A stretch of DNA of 64,000 nucleotides from Streptomyces sp. AM 2-1-1 (GCF_029167645.1 NZ_CP119147.1:5722501-5786500); one strand, 5' to 3'. Shown: positions 41,103 to 50,902, counted from the first letter of the stretch. The notes: generated by a model from the sequence alone, not told the origin. Numbers and translations: made by a program.

Positions 41103-41788
41103 GCGAGCCCTCGTACCAGGACGGTCCGGAGCACGGCACCCAACGGCTGCCCGTCGTCGAGCCGCCGGATCCGCCCGGCCCGGGCCAGGACTCCTCCTCG
41201 TCCTCGTACCGGCCCGTCCCCGCGACGGACGACCGCGGGGGCGGACGGGCCGGACGCTTCTGGTCGGCCCGCCGCGTCCCGGCGGCCCTCCTGGCGCTGG
41301 TCGTCCTCGGCGCCTCGGGGCTCTTCCTCTACGACGTCGCGGCCGTCCGCGCCGACCGTCCGGCGATGCGGTGGCGGCGCTCCCTCGCGGACGGCCTCGC
41401 CGAACGGCCCCTCGACGACGTGTGGGTGCGCACCGGTGCGGGCGTCGCCGCCGCTCTCGGGCTGTGGCTGCTCCTGCTCGCCCTCACCCCGGGGCTGCGC
41501 GGCCTCCTGCCGATGAGCCGCCGGTACCCCGGGGTGCACGCGGCCCTCGACCGCGACGCGGCCTCCCTGGTCCTGCGCGACCGGGCCGTGGAGGTGTCCG
41601 GCGTGCAGTCGGTACGGGTCAGGACGGGCCGCCGCAAGGCCGCCGTCCGGGCGGTCTCGCACTTCCGCGAACTGGACGAGGTACGGGCGGACCTGGACTC
41701 CGCGCTCTCCGCCGCCGTCGGCGAACTCGGCCTCGCCAAACCGCCGAAGCTCTCGGTCCACGTCCGCCGGCCCGCCAAGAAGGGATAG
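41099..41788 (+). CDS. DUF6286-like membrane protein of the Asp23 cluster
   Basis: This 229-residue protein has a polar Pro/Ser-rich N-terminus, two transmembrane helices (about 62-82, VPAALLALVVLGASGLFLYD; and 115-137, GVAAALGLWLLLLALTPGL) and a C-terminal cytosolic domain. The domain has beta strands around AVEVSGVQSVRVRTGRRKAAV, read as AVEVSGVQSV and RVRTGRRKAAV. The layout resembles AmaP, suggesting a second anchor for Asp23 proteins. The family name is from memory. It is coupled to the previous gene (GTG 41099 overlaps the stop) and 4 bases from amaP. Confidence 0.75.
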   Translation: MSEPSYQDGPEHGTQRLPVVEPPDPPGPGQDSSSSSYRPVPATDDRGGGRAGRFWSARRVPAALLALVVLGASGLFLYDVAAVRADRPAMRWRRSLADGLAERPLDDVWVRTGAGVAAALGLWLLLLALTPGLRGLLPMSRRYPGVHAALDRDAASLVLRDRAVEVSGVQSVRVRTGRRKAAVRAVSHFRELDEVRADLDSALSAAVGELGLAKPPKLSVHVRRPAKKG

Positions 41789-41792
41789 CGCC

Positions 41793-42371
41793 ATGCTCCG
41801 AACGGTGAACCGGGTCCTGCTGGCCCTCGCCGGGCTGATCCTCGTCGTCGTCGGCGGCGCCGTGCTCGCCACCGGCTTCGGCGCCCCGGTGCCGTCCTGG
41901 TTCCCGTGGAGCGGCGCGTCCGACGTGCTGCTCAGCGACGCGGACCGGACCAGCCGGCGCGACGAGGGCTGGTGGTGGCCGACCGTCATCGCGATCCTCG
42001 CCGTCCTGGTCGTCCTCGCCCTGTGGTGGCTCCTCGCCCAGCTCCGGCGCGGCCGGCTCGCCGAAGTGCTGGTCGACAGCGGCGACGGCGAGGGCGCGTT
42101 GCTGCGGGGGCGGGCCCTGGAGGGCGTCCTCGCCGCCGAGGCGGGCCACCTCGACGGCGTCGCCCGCGCCCAGGTGTCGCTGAGCGGCCGGCGGAGCGCC
42201 CCGCAGGCCCGCGTCGGGATGCGGCTGGAACCGCACGCCGTGCCGGCGGAGGCGCTGCGCGGCCTCTCCGAGGAGGCGCTGGCCCACGCCCGCGCCTCGG
42301 CCGGGCTGGAGAAGCTGCCGGCCGAGGTGCTGCTGAAGGCCGTCAAGCACCGCGCGGAACGCGTCACCTGA
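41793..42371 (+). CDS. amaP: alkaline shock response membrane anchor protein AmaP
   Basis: AmaP is a two-helix membrane protein that holds Asp23 at the membrane. The 192-residue sequence has a first helix at ~8-30 (VLLALAGLILVVVGGAVLA), a second at ~63-84 (VIAILAVLVVLALWWLLA), and a cytosolic domain of ~100 residues with a strand pair GVARAQVSLSGRR and ARVGMRLEPHAV. It ends the Asp23 cluster, four bases after the preceding membrane gene, and converges on the SDR gene across a hairpin. Confidence 0.88.
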   Translation: MLRTVNRVLLALAGLILVVVGGAVLATGFGAPVPSWFPWSGASDVLLSDADRTSRRDEGWWWPTVIAILAVLVVLALWWLLAQLRRGRLAEVLVDSGDGEGALLRGRALEGVLAAEAGHLDGVARAQVSLSGRRSAPQARVGMRLEPHAVPAEALRGLSEEALAHARASAGLEKLPAEVLLKAVKHRAERVT

Positions 42372-42375
42372 CGGA

Positions 42376-42410
42376 CGGGCCCGGCCGGGTGGTCACCCGG
42401 GCCGGGCCCG
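42376..42410. terminator. 16-bp hairpin with one bulge, bidirectional
   Basis: CGGGCCCGGCCGGGTG and the near-complement CACCCGGGCCGGGCCCG (one extra G) lie between the convergent stops of amaP (42371) and the SDR gene (42417). Confidence 0.7.
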
Positions 42411-42416
42411 GACCGC

Positions 42417-43172
42417 TCAGAACCCGTGCCGGGCTCCGCCGTCCACCGGCAGCATGATCCCCGTCAGGTAGGACGCGGCGGGGGAGAGCAGGAAGGCCGC
42501 GGTCTTCCCGAACTCCTCGGGGGTGCCGTAGCGGCGCAGCGGGATGCGCGACTCGTTCGCGGTCCGGGCCGCCTCCGCGTCGCCCGAGAGCGCGTCGAGT
42601 TCACGGACCCGGTCGGTGTCGATGCGGGACGGCAGAAGTCCGACCACCCGGATCCCGCGGGGTCCGAGGTCGTTCGCCAGGGACTTGGCGAAACCGGCCA
42701 GACCGGGGCGCAGCCCGTTGGAGACGGTCAGTCCGGAGATCGGCTCGTGGACCGAGCCGGAGAGCACGAAGCCGATGACACCGCCCTCCCCGAGCTCGGC
42801 CGCCGCGGCGCGGGCCAGGCGGACCGCACCGAGGAAGACCGACTCGAAGGCCGCCTGCCACTGCTCGTCGGTGTTGTCGGCGGCGGAACCGGGGGGCGGG
42901 CCGCCGACACTGATCAGTACGCCGTCGAGCCGGCCGAACCTCTCCCTGGCCGCCGTCAGCAGCCGCGTCGCGGCGGTCGGGTCGCCGTTGTCGGCCGCGA
43001 CGCCGAGGGCGTCCGGTCCGAGCGCGGCGGCAGCCGCCGTGACGCTCTTCTCGTCCCGGCCGGTGATGATCACCTTCGCGCCGTCCGCCGCCAGGGCGGT
43101 CGCGGCGGCGTTCCCCAGCCCCCGGGTGGCTCCGGTGACGAGGTAGACGCGGTCCTTCAGTCCAAGATCCAT
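42417..43172 (-). CDS. SDR-family protein lacking the canonical catalytic Tyr/Lys
   Basis: This 251-residue Rossmann-fold protein has the NAD(P)-binding TGATRGLGNAAA motif, VAADNGDP, ISVGGPPPGSA and a C-terminal GIMLPVDGGARHGF like ordinary short-chain dehydrogenases. Where the active site YxxxK should stand, the sequence reads SNGLRPGL, so Tyr and Lys are replaced by Ser and Arg. It belongs to a Streptomyces subgroup with this SNGLRPGL signature, as I recall, so the change is a family trait. The protein may bind a cofactor without classical reduction. It begins 4 bases after the GH15 stop, in the same operon. Confidence 0.85.
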   Translation of the reverse strand: MDLGLKDRVYLVTGATRGLGNAAATALAADGAKVIITGRDEKSVTAAAAALGPDALGVAADNGDPTAATRLLTAARERFGRLDGVLISVGGPPPGSAADNTDEQWQAAFESVFLGAVRLARAAAAELGEGGVIGFVLSGSVHEPISGLTVSNGLRPGLAGFAKSLANDLGPRGIRVVGLLPSRIDTDRVRELDALSGDAEAARTANESRIPLRRYGTPEEFGKTAAFLLSPAASYLTGIMLPVDGGARHGF

Positions 43173-43176
43173 GGCT

Positions 43177-44967
43177 CTATAGTGCCTCGCCCTCCATGAG
43201 GGCGACCGCCGTGTTGACCAGACCGATGTGGCTGAACGCCTGGGGGTAGTTCCCCAGCTGGCGCCCCGTCACCGTGTCGTACTCCTCGGCGAGGAGCCCC
43301 ACGTCGTTGCGGAGCTCCAGCAGCCGCTCGAAGAGCTCCTCCGCCTCGGCGGGCCGGCCGGTCCGCAACAGCGCGTCCGCCAGCCAGAACGTGCAGACGA
43401 TGAAGGCCCCTTCCTCGCCCGGCAGCCCGTCCACCGACGCCCCCTCGGTGCTGTAGCGGCGGACCAGGCCGTCGCTGCCCAGCTCCGCGCGGACCGCGTC
43501 GACCGTGCCGACGATCCGCGGGTCGTCCGGCGGCAGGAATCCCGTACGGACCATGAGCAGCGTCGCCGCGTCCAGCGCCTTCGACCCGTACGACTGGGTG
43601 AAGGTGTTGCGCACCGGGTCGTACCCCTTCTCGCACACCTCCGCGTGGACGGCGTCGCGCATCGCGCGCCAGCGGTCGGGGTCACCCGGCAGCGAGGGGT
43701 CGGCCTCCAGGGAGGTCACCGCCCGGTCGGCCGCGACCCAGGCCATCACTTTGGAGTGGACGAAATGCTGCCGCTCGCCCCGGATCTCCCACAGGCCCTC
43801 GTCCGGTCGGCGCCAGGTGGACTCCAGGAAGCCGAGCAGGCTGAGCTGGAGGTTCCAGGCGTGCGGCTTGTCGCTCAGACCGGCGTCCCGGGCGAGGCGG
43901 AGGGAGTCGATCACCTCGCCGTACACGTCGAGCTGGAGCTGGTGGACCGCCGCGTTGCCGGTACGGACCGGCCGCGAGTTCTCGTACCCGGCGAGCCAGG
44001 GCAGTTCGGTCTCGGGCAGCCGGCGCTCACCGGCCAGCCCGTACATGATCTGCAGGTCCGCCGGATCGCCCGCGACCGCGCGCAGCAACCAGTCCCGCCA
44101 GGCCGCCGCCTCGTCCAGGTAGCCGGCCGAGAGGAGCGCGCCCAGGGTCAGCGTGGAGTCCCGCAGCCAGCAGTAGCGGTAGTCCCAGTTCCGTACGCCG
44201 CCGATCTCCTCCGGCAGCGAGGTGGTCAGAGCCGCGACGATTCCGCCGGTCGGCCGGTAGGTCAGCGCCTTCAGCGTGATCAGCGACCGGAGCACCGCGT
44301 CCCGGTACTTCCCCTGGTAGGTGCAGGTCGCCGACCACTTCGCCCAGTCCTTCAGGGTGTGCTTCAGCGCCTTGTAGGGGTCGATCAGCTTCGGCCGCGG
44401 CGAGTGCGAGGGGTGCCAGGTCAGGACGAACGCCACCTGCTCGCCCTCGGCGACGGTGAACGACGAGCAGGTGCTGAACTGCTGCCCCCACGTCTTGACC
44501 GGCGGATCGCTGCGCAGCCAGACGGAGTCCGGTCCGGCCACCGCCACCCGGTGGCCGTGCGAGCGCCGCATCCACGGCACGATGGAACCGAAGTCGAAGC
44601 GCAGCCGCAGCACCGAGCTCATCTCGACACTCCCGCTGACGCCCTCGACGATCCGCATCACGTCGGGCGACTTGTCGCGCTGCGGCATGAAGTCGATGAC
44701 CTTGACGGTGCCGGTGGGGGTCTCCCAGAACGTCTCCAGGACGAGGGAGTCGCCGGCGTAGCCGCGGCGGGTACAGGTGTCGGATGCCGTGGTGCCCTCG
44801 GGCGCGATCCGCCAGTGGCCGTTGTCCTCGTCCCCGAGCAGAGCCGCGAAGCAGGCGCCGGAGTCGAAGCGGGGCAGGCAGAGCCAGTCGACGGAACCGT
44901 TCCGGCCGACGAGAGCGGCCGTCTGGAGATCGCCGATGAGGGCGTAGTCCTCGATGCGTTGTGTCAC
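43177..44967 (-). CDS. glycoside hydrolase family 15 protein (trehalase/glucoamylase-like)
   Basis: This 596-residue protein has the GH15 layout: an N-terminal beta-sandwich (about 1-220, with IEDYALIGDLQTAALVGRNGSVDW read as IEDYALIGDLQTAALVG and RNGSVDWLC) and a C-terminal (alpha/alpha)6 barrel. The barrel has NWDYRYCWLRDSTLTL near residue 263, where the usual catalytic acid loop is EEIGGVRNWDYR, and a second acidic loop near GEEGAFIVCTFWLADAL. Actinobacterial members of this length include trehalases acting on cytosolic trehalose. No signal peptide. GTG start at 44967 with GGGAAAA upstream. It precedes the SDR gene by four bases. Confidence 0.92.
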   Translation of the reverse strand: MTQRIEDYALIGDLQTAALVGRNGSVDWLCLPRFDSGACFAALLGDEDNGHWRIAPEGTTASDTCTRRGYAGDSLVLETFWETPTGTVKVIDFMPQRDKSPDVMRIVEGVSGSVEMSSVLRLRFDFGSIVPWMRRSHGHRVAVAGPDSVWLRSDPPVKTWGQQFSTCSSFTVAEGEQVAFVLTWHPSHSPRPKLIDPYKALKHTLKDWAKWSATCTYQGKYRDAVLRSLITLKALTYRPTGGIVAALTTSLPEEIGGVRNWDYRYCWLRDSTLTLGALLSAGYLDEAAAWRDWLLRAVAGDPADLQIMYGLAGERRLPETELPWLAGYENSRPVRTGNAAVHQLQLDVYGEVIDSLRLARDAGLSDKPHAWNLQLSLLGFLESTWRRPDEGLWEIRGERQHFVHSKVMAWVAADRAVTSLEADPSLPGDPDRWRAMRDAVHAEVCEKGYDPVRNTFTQSYGSKALDAATLLMVRTGFLPPDDPRIVGTVDAVRAELGSDGLVRRYSTEGASVDGLPGEEGAFIVCTFWLADALLRTGRPAEAEELFERLLELRNDVGLLAEEYDTVTGRQLGNYPQAFSHIGLVNTAVALMEGEAL

Positions 44968-45043
44968 GCAGTTGCGTTTTCCCGAACGGGGGTGTTGCTA
45001 AGCAGACGCGATGCCGGGAAAGGGCGGCCGCGGGGGCGGGTGT

Positions 45044-45853
45044 CTACACGCGGGCGGGTTCCGGCTGCCCGGCGCCGTCCTCGGCCCCGGCGGCCCGTGC
45101 CGCGGCCGCTTCGGCCCGGTCACGCTTCTCACGGCGTACCAGGACCACCCAGCCCACCGGCACGCCGGCCGCGAACAGCCACCACTGCACGGCGTACGCC
45201 ATGTGGGGGCCGATCGAATCGTGGTCGGGGGTGGCGATCTGCTCGGGCGAGTTCCCGGCGGCCTCGGGCGCGGTCATCTCGATGTAGCCGCCGAGGACGG
45301 GGCGGGAGAGCAGCGCGGACTGCTGGGCGCTGTTGATCAGCATGACCTGGCGGTCGGGCAGTCCCCTGAGATCCTTGATGCCGCTGGTGCCCGTCGTCTC
45401 GTCCGCCATCAGGCGCCCGGTGACGGTGACGTCGCCCCGGGGGGCGGGCGGCACGTCGGGGAAGGCCGCCTGGTCGGCGGCGGCCTCGATCCAGCCGCGG
45501 TTCACCATGACGGTGCCGCCGCCGTCGAGGTTCAGCGGAGTGAGGACGTGCACCCCGATCCGGTCGTCGTCGGACGTCCGGCGGCGCACCACGACCTCGT
45601 GGGCGGTGTCGAAGGTGCCTTGGGCGGTGACCGTGCGCCAGTAGTCCGCGCGGGGCACGGTGTGGCCCGGCGAGGTGAGCCGCTGGACAGGCTCCGGATC
45701 GGCCGCGAGGTTCCGCGCGATCAGGGCGTTCTGCGCCACCTTGTGTTGATGGCGGTGCAGCTGCCAGAAGCCCAGCTCGACCATGGTCGGGATCAGGACG
45801 AGAAGGAGGAGGGTGACGAGCACCCACTGCCGGGTCAACAGGAAGCGGTACAC
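45044..45853 (-). CDS. SURF1 family cytochrome c oxidase assembly protein
   Basis: SURF1 proteins help mature the heme a-containing oxidase. The ~269-residue protein has one N-terminal transmembrane helix (LLTRQWVLVTLLLLVLIPTM) and one C-terminal (MAYAVQWWLFAAGVPVGWVVLV). Between them is an outward-facing beta-rich domain with the family pieces VMVNRGWIEA, LRGLPDRQVMLINS and LGGYIEMT. I chose the GTG at 45853 (MYRFLLTRQW), as in other Streptomyces SURF1 proteins, rather than the TTG at 45868. Alone in its transcript; the C-terminus has an Ala-rich tail. Confidence 0.92.
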   Translation of the reverse strand: MYRFLLTRQWVLVTLLLLVLIPTMVELGFWQLHRHQHKVAQNALIARNLAADPEPVQRLTSPGHTVPRADYWRTVTAQGTFDTAHEVVVRRRTSDDDRIGVHVLTPLNLDGGGTVMVNRGWIEAAADQAAFPDVPPAPRGDVTVTGRLMADETTGTSGIKDLRGLPDRQVMLINSAQQSALLSRPVLGGYIEMTAPEAAGNSPEQIATPDHDSIGPHMAYAVQWWLFAAGVPVGWVVLVRREKRDRAEAAAARAAGAEDGAGQPEPARV

Positions 45854-45913
45854 CCCATGACGGTACAACCGGGGCCGGGGAGCACGTCACGGTGGGGTGG
45901 TCCGGTGGACCCG

Positions 45914-46147
45914 TCACACTTTGTCCACGATGCCCGCCTTCCCCTCGGCGCGGGCGCAGTGACCGCCGCAGAACCAGTGCCCGTCCACCTCGACGCCCTG
46001 CCCGATCACCTGCACGCGGCAGTGCTCGCAGATCGGTGCCATGCGGTGGATGGCGCAGGCGAAGCAGTCGAAGACGTGCACCGCGCCCTGCGCGTGCACC
46101 TCGAAGGACATCCCGTAGTCGTTTCCGCAAACCTCACAACGTGCCAT
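45914..46147 (-). CDS. small Cys-rich zinc-ribbon protein
   Basis: This 77-residue protein has four Cys/His pairs suited to bind two zinc ions: CEVCGND at the start, CFACAIH, CEHCRVQV and CGGHCA. It has no signal peptide. The family is common in Streptomyces as a hypothetical protein; function unknown. ATG 46147 lacks a clear ribosome site. It lies between SURF1 and the exonuclease gene on the same strand, with ~60-70 bp gaps, so co-transcription is possible. Confidence 0.8.
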   Translation of the reverse strand: MARCEVCGNDYGMSFEVHAQGAVHVFDCFACAIHRMAPICEHCRVQVIGQGVEVDGHWFCGGHCARAEGKAGIVDKV

Positions 46148-46216
46148 GCGCCACAGGGTGGGACCCGGGCGCGCGGGGGGCGAGCGGTCGGCGGGCGAGT
46201 CGCCGCCGGTTCACTC

Positions 46217-47191
46217 CTATGCCGGGGGGGAGGCCGGTGCCACGTCCCGCAGCAGATGCGTGAAGGCGGCCTCGTCCACCACGGGGGTGCCGAACGACTT
46301 CGCCTTGACCGTCTTCGACGTCGCGGAGTCCGGATCGTTGGTGACGAGCAGGCTGGTGAGGCGCGACACACTCGTCGCCACGTGCAGCCCGGCCTCCACC
46401 GCCCGGTCCTCCAGCAGTTCGCGGTCGACCGAGGTGTCCCCGGAGAACGCCACCCGCATGCCCTGCTTCAGCGGCTGGTCGGCGCTGTAGCGCCCCGGAT
46501 TGGGGTACGGACAGGCGGCCCGTTTCCGCGAGGGGCGCCAGCTGGTCTGCCCGTACGACGGCTGGTGGCCGATCTTCGGCCGTACCGGCGAGTCGGACCA
46601 CTCGGTCAGCGGCAGGCACTCCAGCAACGGCAGCCGCACCCCGTCCCGTGCGGCCGCCCGCAGGCTCGGCCGGAAAGCCTCGGCCAGCACCCGGGCATCG
46701 TCCAGCGCGTGGTGCGCCCGCTCCTGGACGACCCCGAAGTGCGAAGCCAGCGACGACAGCTTGTGGTTGGGCAGCGGCAGTCGCAGCTCCTTGGCGAGCG
46801 CGATGGTGCAGAGCCGCTGCTGGACCGGGGCGACCACCGAGGCGCGCGCGTACTCCCGGGCGATCATCGACCAGTCGAACGCGGCGTTGTGGGCGACCAG
46901 CACCCGGCCGGCGAGGTACTCCGAGAGCTGTCCCGCGATCTCCGTGAAGAGCGGGGCGCCTTCGAGCACCTCGCTGGTCAGGCCGTGGATCCACACCGGA
47001 CCCGGGTCGCGCTCGGGGTTGACCAGCGTGTACCAGTGATCCTCGATCTCCCCCCGGGCGTCCAGGCGGTAGACGGCGGCGGACACTATCCGGTCGTCGC
47101 GGGCGAGGCCGGTGGTCTCCACGTCGACGACCGCGTACCCCTGGGGATACGCGGCCGGCCACGGTGCTGCGGTCTGACGGTCGTCGAGCAT
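46217..47191 (-). CDS. DEDDh 3'-5' exonuclease with C-terminal BRCT-like domain
   Basis: The N-terminal domain (1-~175) is a DnaQ-like exonuclease: Asp23 and Glu25 in VVDVETTGL, the central Asp in VAHNAAFDWSM, and the HxxxxD motif in HHALDDARV. The last ~85 residues resemble a BRCT domain (GMRVAFSGDTSVDRELLEDR, read as GMRVAFSGDTS and VDRELLEDR; then SLLVTNDPDSATSKTVKAKS), as in the C-termini of NAD-dependent ligase and of several actinobacterial exonucleases. It probably acts in DNA repair or proofreading with a partner recruited by the BRCT part. ATG 47191. Confidence 0.88.
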   Translation of the reverse strand: MLDDRQTAAPWPAAYPQGYAVVDVETTGLARDDRIVSAAVYRLDARGEIEDHWYTLVNPERDPGPVWIHGLTSEVLEGAPLFTEIAGQLSEYLAGRVLVAHNAAFDWSMIAREYARASVVAPVQQRLCTIALAKELRLPLPNHKLSSLASHFGVVQERAHHALDDARVLAEAFRPSLRAAARDGVRLPLLECLPLTEWSDSPVRPKIGHQPSYGQTSWRPSRKRAACPYPNPGRYSADQPLKQGMRVAFSGDTSVDRELLEDRAVEAGLHVATSVSRLTSLLVTNDPDSATSKTVKAKSFGTPVVDEAAFTHLLRDVAPASPPA

Positions 47192-47301
47192 GGTCCAAGA
47201 GAATACGGGCCACGACCGACACTCCCCTATTCGGCTGTCCCGCGGGCTCCGATGCGGTACACGAGCCCCACGTCGCCGCCGGGCGGTGGCACGATCCCAA
47301 G

Positions 47302-48024
47302 ATGACGCCGAACCAGGCCCCCGACGGCCACGACGAGCCCCACGCCGGCGGTCTCGGCACCCGGCTGAACTGGCTGCGCGCCGCGGTCCTCGGAGCCAAC
47401 GACGGCGTGGTCTCCACCGCCGGCCTCGTCGTCGGTGTGGCGGGCGCCACGGGCAGCAGGAGCGCGCTGCTGACGGCCGGCCTCGCCGGACTGCTGGCCG
47501 GTTCGATGTCCATGGCGGCGGGCGAGTACGTCTCCGTCTCCACCCAGCGCGACTCCGAGAAGGCCGCGCTCGCCACCGAACGCCGCGAGCTGCGGGACGA
47601 TCCGGAGGCGGAACTCGTCGAGCTGACCGCCCTGTTGGAGGGCAAGGGCCTCAGCCACCCACTGGCCCGCGAGGCCGCCCGCCAGCTCACCGAACGCGAC
47701 GCGCTGCGCGCCCACGCCGAGGTGGAGCTCGGCATCGACCCCGACGGGCTCACCGACCCGTGGCACGCGGCGGGCGCCAGCTTCCTCGCCTTCACGGCGG
47801 GCGCACTGCTGCCGCTGCTCGCCATCGCGCTGCCCCCGTCCGCCTACCGGCTGCTGGTGACCGTGGTGGCGGTGCTCGTCGCCCTCACGGTGACCGGCTG
47901 GTGGAGCGCCCGCCTGGGCGGCGCCCCGGCGGTCCCGGCGGTCCTGCGCAACGCGGGCGGCGGAGCGCTGGCGATGGGCGTCACCTACGCGGCGGGGACG
48001 CTGCTGGGGGCGGCCGGGGTGTGA
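47302..48024 (+). CDS. VIT1/CCC1 family iron/manganese transporter
   Basis: This 240-residue, five-helix membrane protein has the family stretches RAAVLGANDGVVSTAGLVVGVAGA (read as RAAVLGANDGVVST and AGLVVGVAGA), AGSMSMAAGEYVSVSTQRDSE and the long charged metal-binding loop between helices 2 and 3. Homologues move Fe(II) or Mn(II) out of the cytosol. I chose ATG 47302; an in-frame upstream ATG at 47164 overlaps the exonuclease gene. It stands alone and is followed by the sterol-desaturase-like gene after ~140 bp. Confidence 0.92.
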   Translation: MTPNQAPDGHDEPHAGGLGTRLNWLRAAVLGANDGVVSTAGLVVGVAGATGSRSALLTAGLAGLLAGSMSMAAGEYVSVSTQRDSEKAALATERRELRDDPEAELVELTALLEGKGLSHPLAREAARQLTERDALRAHAEVELGIDPDGLTDPWHAAGASFLAFTAGALLPLLAIALPPSAYRLLVTVVAVLVALTVTGWWSARLGGAPAVPAVLRNAGGGALAMGVTYAAGTLLGAAGV

Positions 48025-48164
48025 GACCGGCGCGGCACGGCGGACGGAGTGCGACGGTCGGCGGCGGTTGGTGGAACTCACCAAACAATCAGGGCGGTTG
48101 GTCCCGATTACTTGGTGGTAACCACGTCTGTTCCGCCACCCTCCGGCGGCCCTACGGTCTTCGC

Positions 48165-49057
<893 letters not shown>

Positions 49058-49061
<4 letters not shown>

Positions 49062-49774
49062 CCGGCCGGAGAGCGGCGGGCGGACCCGGCGGCCCCCGCG
49101 CCGGTACGACACGGAAAGGAGGACGGCTCACCCTCGCGCTCCTCGCCGGGTACCTCGTCCTGTCGGCAGCCGACCTGGCCGGACTGCTGGCCGGCGCGGA
49201 CACCGTCCACCTCCTCGCCAAACCGCTGCTGATGCCGGTGCTCGCCGCGTACGCCCTCACCCGGGGCGGGCCCCGGTGGCTGATCGCCGCGCTGCTCTTC
49301 GGATGGGGCGGCGACCTGGCCCTGCTGGCCGAGGACGACACCGCGTTCCTCCTCGGCATGGGGTCCTTCGCCGCCGGACACCTCTGCTACCTGCGGCTCT
49401 TCGGCCGGGCGCGCGCCTCGTGGACGGCGGGCGCCGCCTACGCGCTCGCGCTCACCGCCGCCCTGGTGGCGATGTGGGGCGACCTGCCGGCCGCGATACG
49501 GCTGCCGATGGCGGGGTACAGCCTGCTGCTCGCCACCATGGCCTGGCGCTCCGGCGTCCTCGGCCGGTACGCCGGAGCGGGCGGGGCGCTCTTCCTGCTC
49601 TCCGACTCGCTGATCGCCACCGGCGTCGCCGACTGGCCGCAGCCGCCCGCCCACGACGCCCTCGTCATGGCCACCTACCTCGCCGCCCAGCTCCTGCTGA
49701 CCGCAGGGGCGCTCGGGGGCACGGGACGGCCGTCGGTGCCGGGGGCGTACCGTGGAAAGGTTGCAACCGTCTGA
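49058..49774 (+). CDS. YhhN family membrane protein (lysoplasmalogenase-like)
   Basis: This 238-residue protein has about eight hydrophobic helices and the YhhN/TMEM86 pattern: HLLAKPLLMPVLAAYAL, FGWGGDLALLA, FLLGMGSFAAGHLCYLRLF and FLLSDSLIAT. The human relative hydrolyses lysoplasmalogen; for bacterial members the function is mostly inferred. Its GTG start overlaps the stop of the upstream hydroxylase gene, which supports a common role in membrane lipid metabolism. The polar first 25 residues are Arg/Gly-rich. Confidence 0.88.
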
Positions 49775-49792
49775 TCAGCGAGGACCCCCCAC

Positions 49793-50836
49793 ATGCGCGC
49801 CACCGTCATCCACGCCCCGCACGACATCCGGGTGGAGGACGTGCCCGACCCGGCCGTCCAGCACCCCACCGACGTGGTGGTGCGGGTGGTGCGCGCCTGC
49901 ATCTGCGGCAGCGACCTGTGGGCCTATCGCGGCGAGTCCGCCCGCAAGCCCGGCCAGCGCATCGGACACGAGTTCCTCGGAATCGTGGAGGAGACCGGCT
50001 CCGAGGTCGCCGGCTTCCGCGCCGGTGACCTCGTCGTCGCCCCCTTCGTCTGGTCGGACGGCACCTGCGCCTACTGCGCCGACGGTCTCCACACCTCGTG
50101 CCCGCGGGGCGGGTTCTGGGGGTCCGAGGGGTCCGACGGCGGCCAGGGCGAGGCCGTCCGGGTCCCGTTCGCCGACGGCACCCTCGTCAAGCTTCCCGCC
50201 GAGGCGGCCACCGACGACCGGCTGCTCACCGCGCTGCTCGCCCTCTCCGACGTCCTGGGCACCGGCCACCACGCCGCCGTGGGCGCCGGGGTGAAGCCCG
50301 GTTCCACCGTGGCGGTCGTCGGTGACGGTGCGGTCGGCCTCTGCGGCGTCATGGCCGCCAAGCGCCTGGGCGCCGACCGGATCATCGCGCTGGGCCGCCA
50401 CACCGCCCGTACCGACATCGCCCGCGCCTTCGGCGCCACGGACGTCGTCGCGGCCCGCGGCGAGGAGGCCGTGGCCGCCGTGCGGGAGCTGACCGGCGGG
50501 GCCGGCGCGCACAGCGTCATCGAGGCCGTCGGCACCGAGCAGTCCATGCGGACCGCCTTCGGGATCGCCCGCGACGGCGGGGCCGTCGGCTACGTCGGCG
50601 TCCCGCACGGCAGCGGCACCGGCCTGGACCTCGGCGACATGTTCTCCCGCAACGTCGCCCTGCGCGGCGGGGTCGCCCCGGTGCGCGCGTACATCCCCGA
50701 GCTGCTCCCCGACGTGCTGGACGGCACCATCGACCCCTCGCCCGTCTTCGACCTCGCGGTCGGCCTCGACGAGGTGCCCGCCGGATACGCGGCGATGGAC
50801 ACGCGCACCGCGCTGAAGGTCCTCGTCAAGCCGTAG
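49793..50836 (+). CDS. zinc-dependent alcohol dehydrogenase-like protein
   Basis: This 347-residue medium-chain dehydrogenase has the catalytic zinc region CICGSDLW and GHEFLGIVEE, a structural-zinc-type loop CAYCADGLHTSC and the Rossmann motif VAVVGDGAVGLCGV. It continues with a strand GAHSVIEAVGTE. The loop shows three cysteines, so the structural zinc site may be incomplete or the subgroup may use another residue. Substrate unknown. ATG 49793 follows GAGGACCCCCCAC. It lies 19 bases past the YhhN stop but is functionally distinct. It converges on the subtilase gene across a strong hairpin. Confidence 0.92.
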   Translation: MRATVIHAPHDIRVEDVPDPAVQHPTDVVVRVVRACICGSDLWAYRGESARKPGQRIGHEFLGIVEETGSEVAGFRAGDLVVAPFVWSDGTCAYCADGLHTSCPRGGFWGSEGSDGGQGEAVRVPFADGTLVKLPAEAATDDRLLTALLALSDVLGTGHHAAVGAGVKPGSTVAVVGDGAVGLCGVMAAKRLGADRIIALGRHTARTDIARAFGATDVVAARGEEAVAAVRELTGGAGAHSVIEAVGTEQSMRTAFGIARDGGAVGYVGVPHGSGTGLDLGDMFSRNVALRGGVAPVRAYIPELLPDVLDGTIDPSPVFDLAVGLDEVPAGYAAMDTRTALKVLVKP

Positions 50837-50855
50837 CGGAAGCGGCGGCACGCGC

Positions 50856-50888
50856 AGGGGCCCGGGGAGCGATGCTCCCCGGGCCCCT
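50856..50888. terminator. 15-bp perfect hairpin, bidirectional
   Basis: AGGGGCCCGGGGAGC (50856-50870) and GCTCCCCGGGCCCCT (50874-50888) enclose a 3-base loop between the convergent alcohol dehydrogenase and subtilase stops. Confidence 0.85.
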
Positions 50889-50902
50889 CCGGTCGTACGG
50901 TG

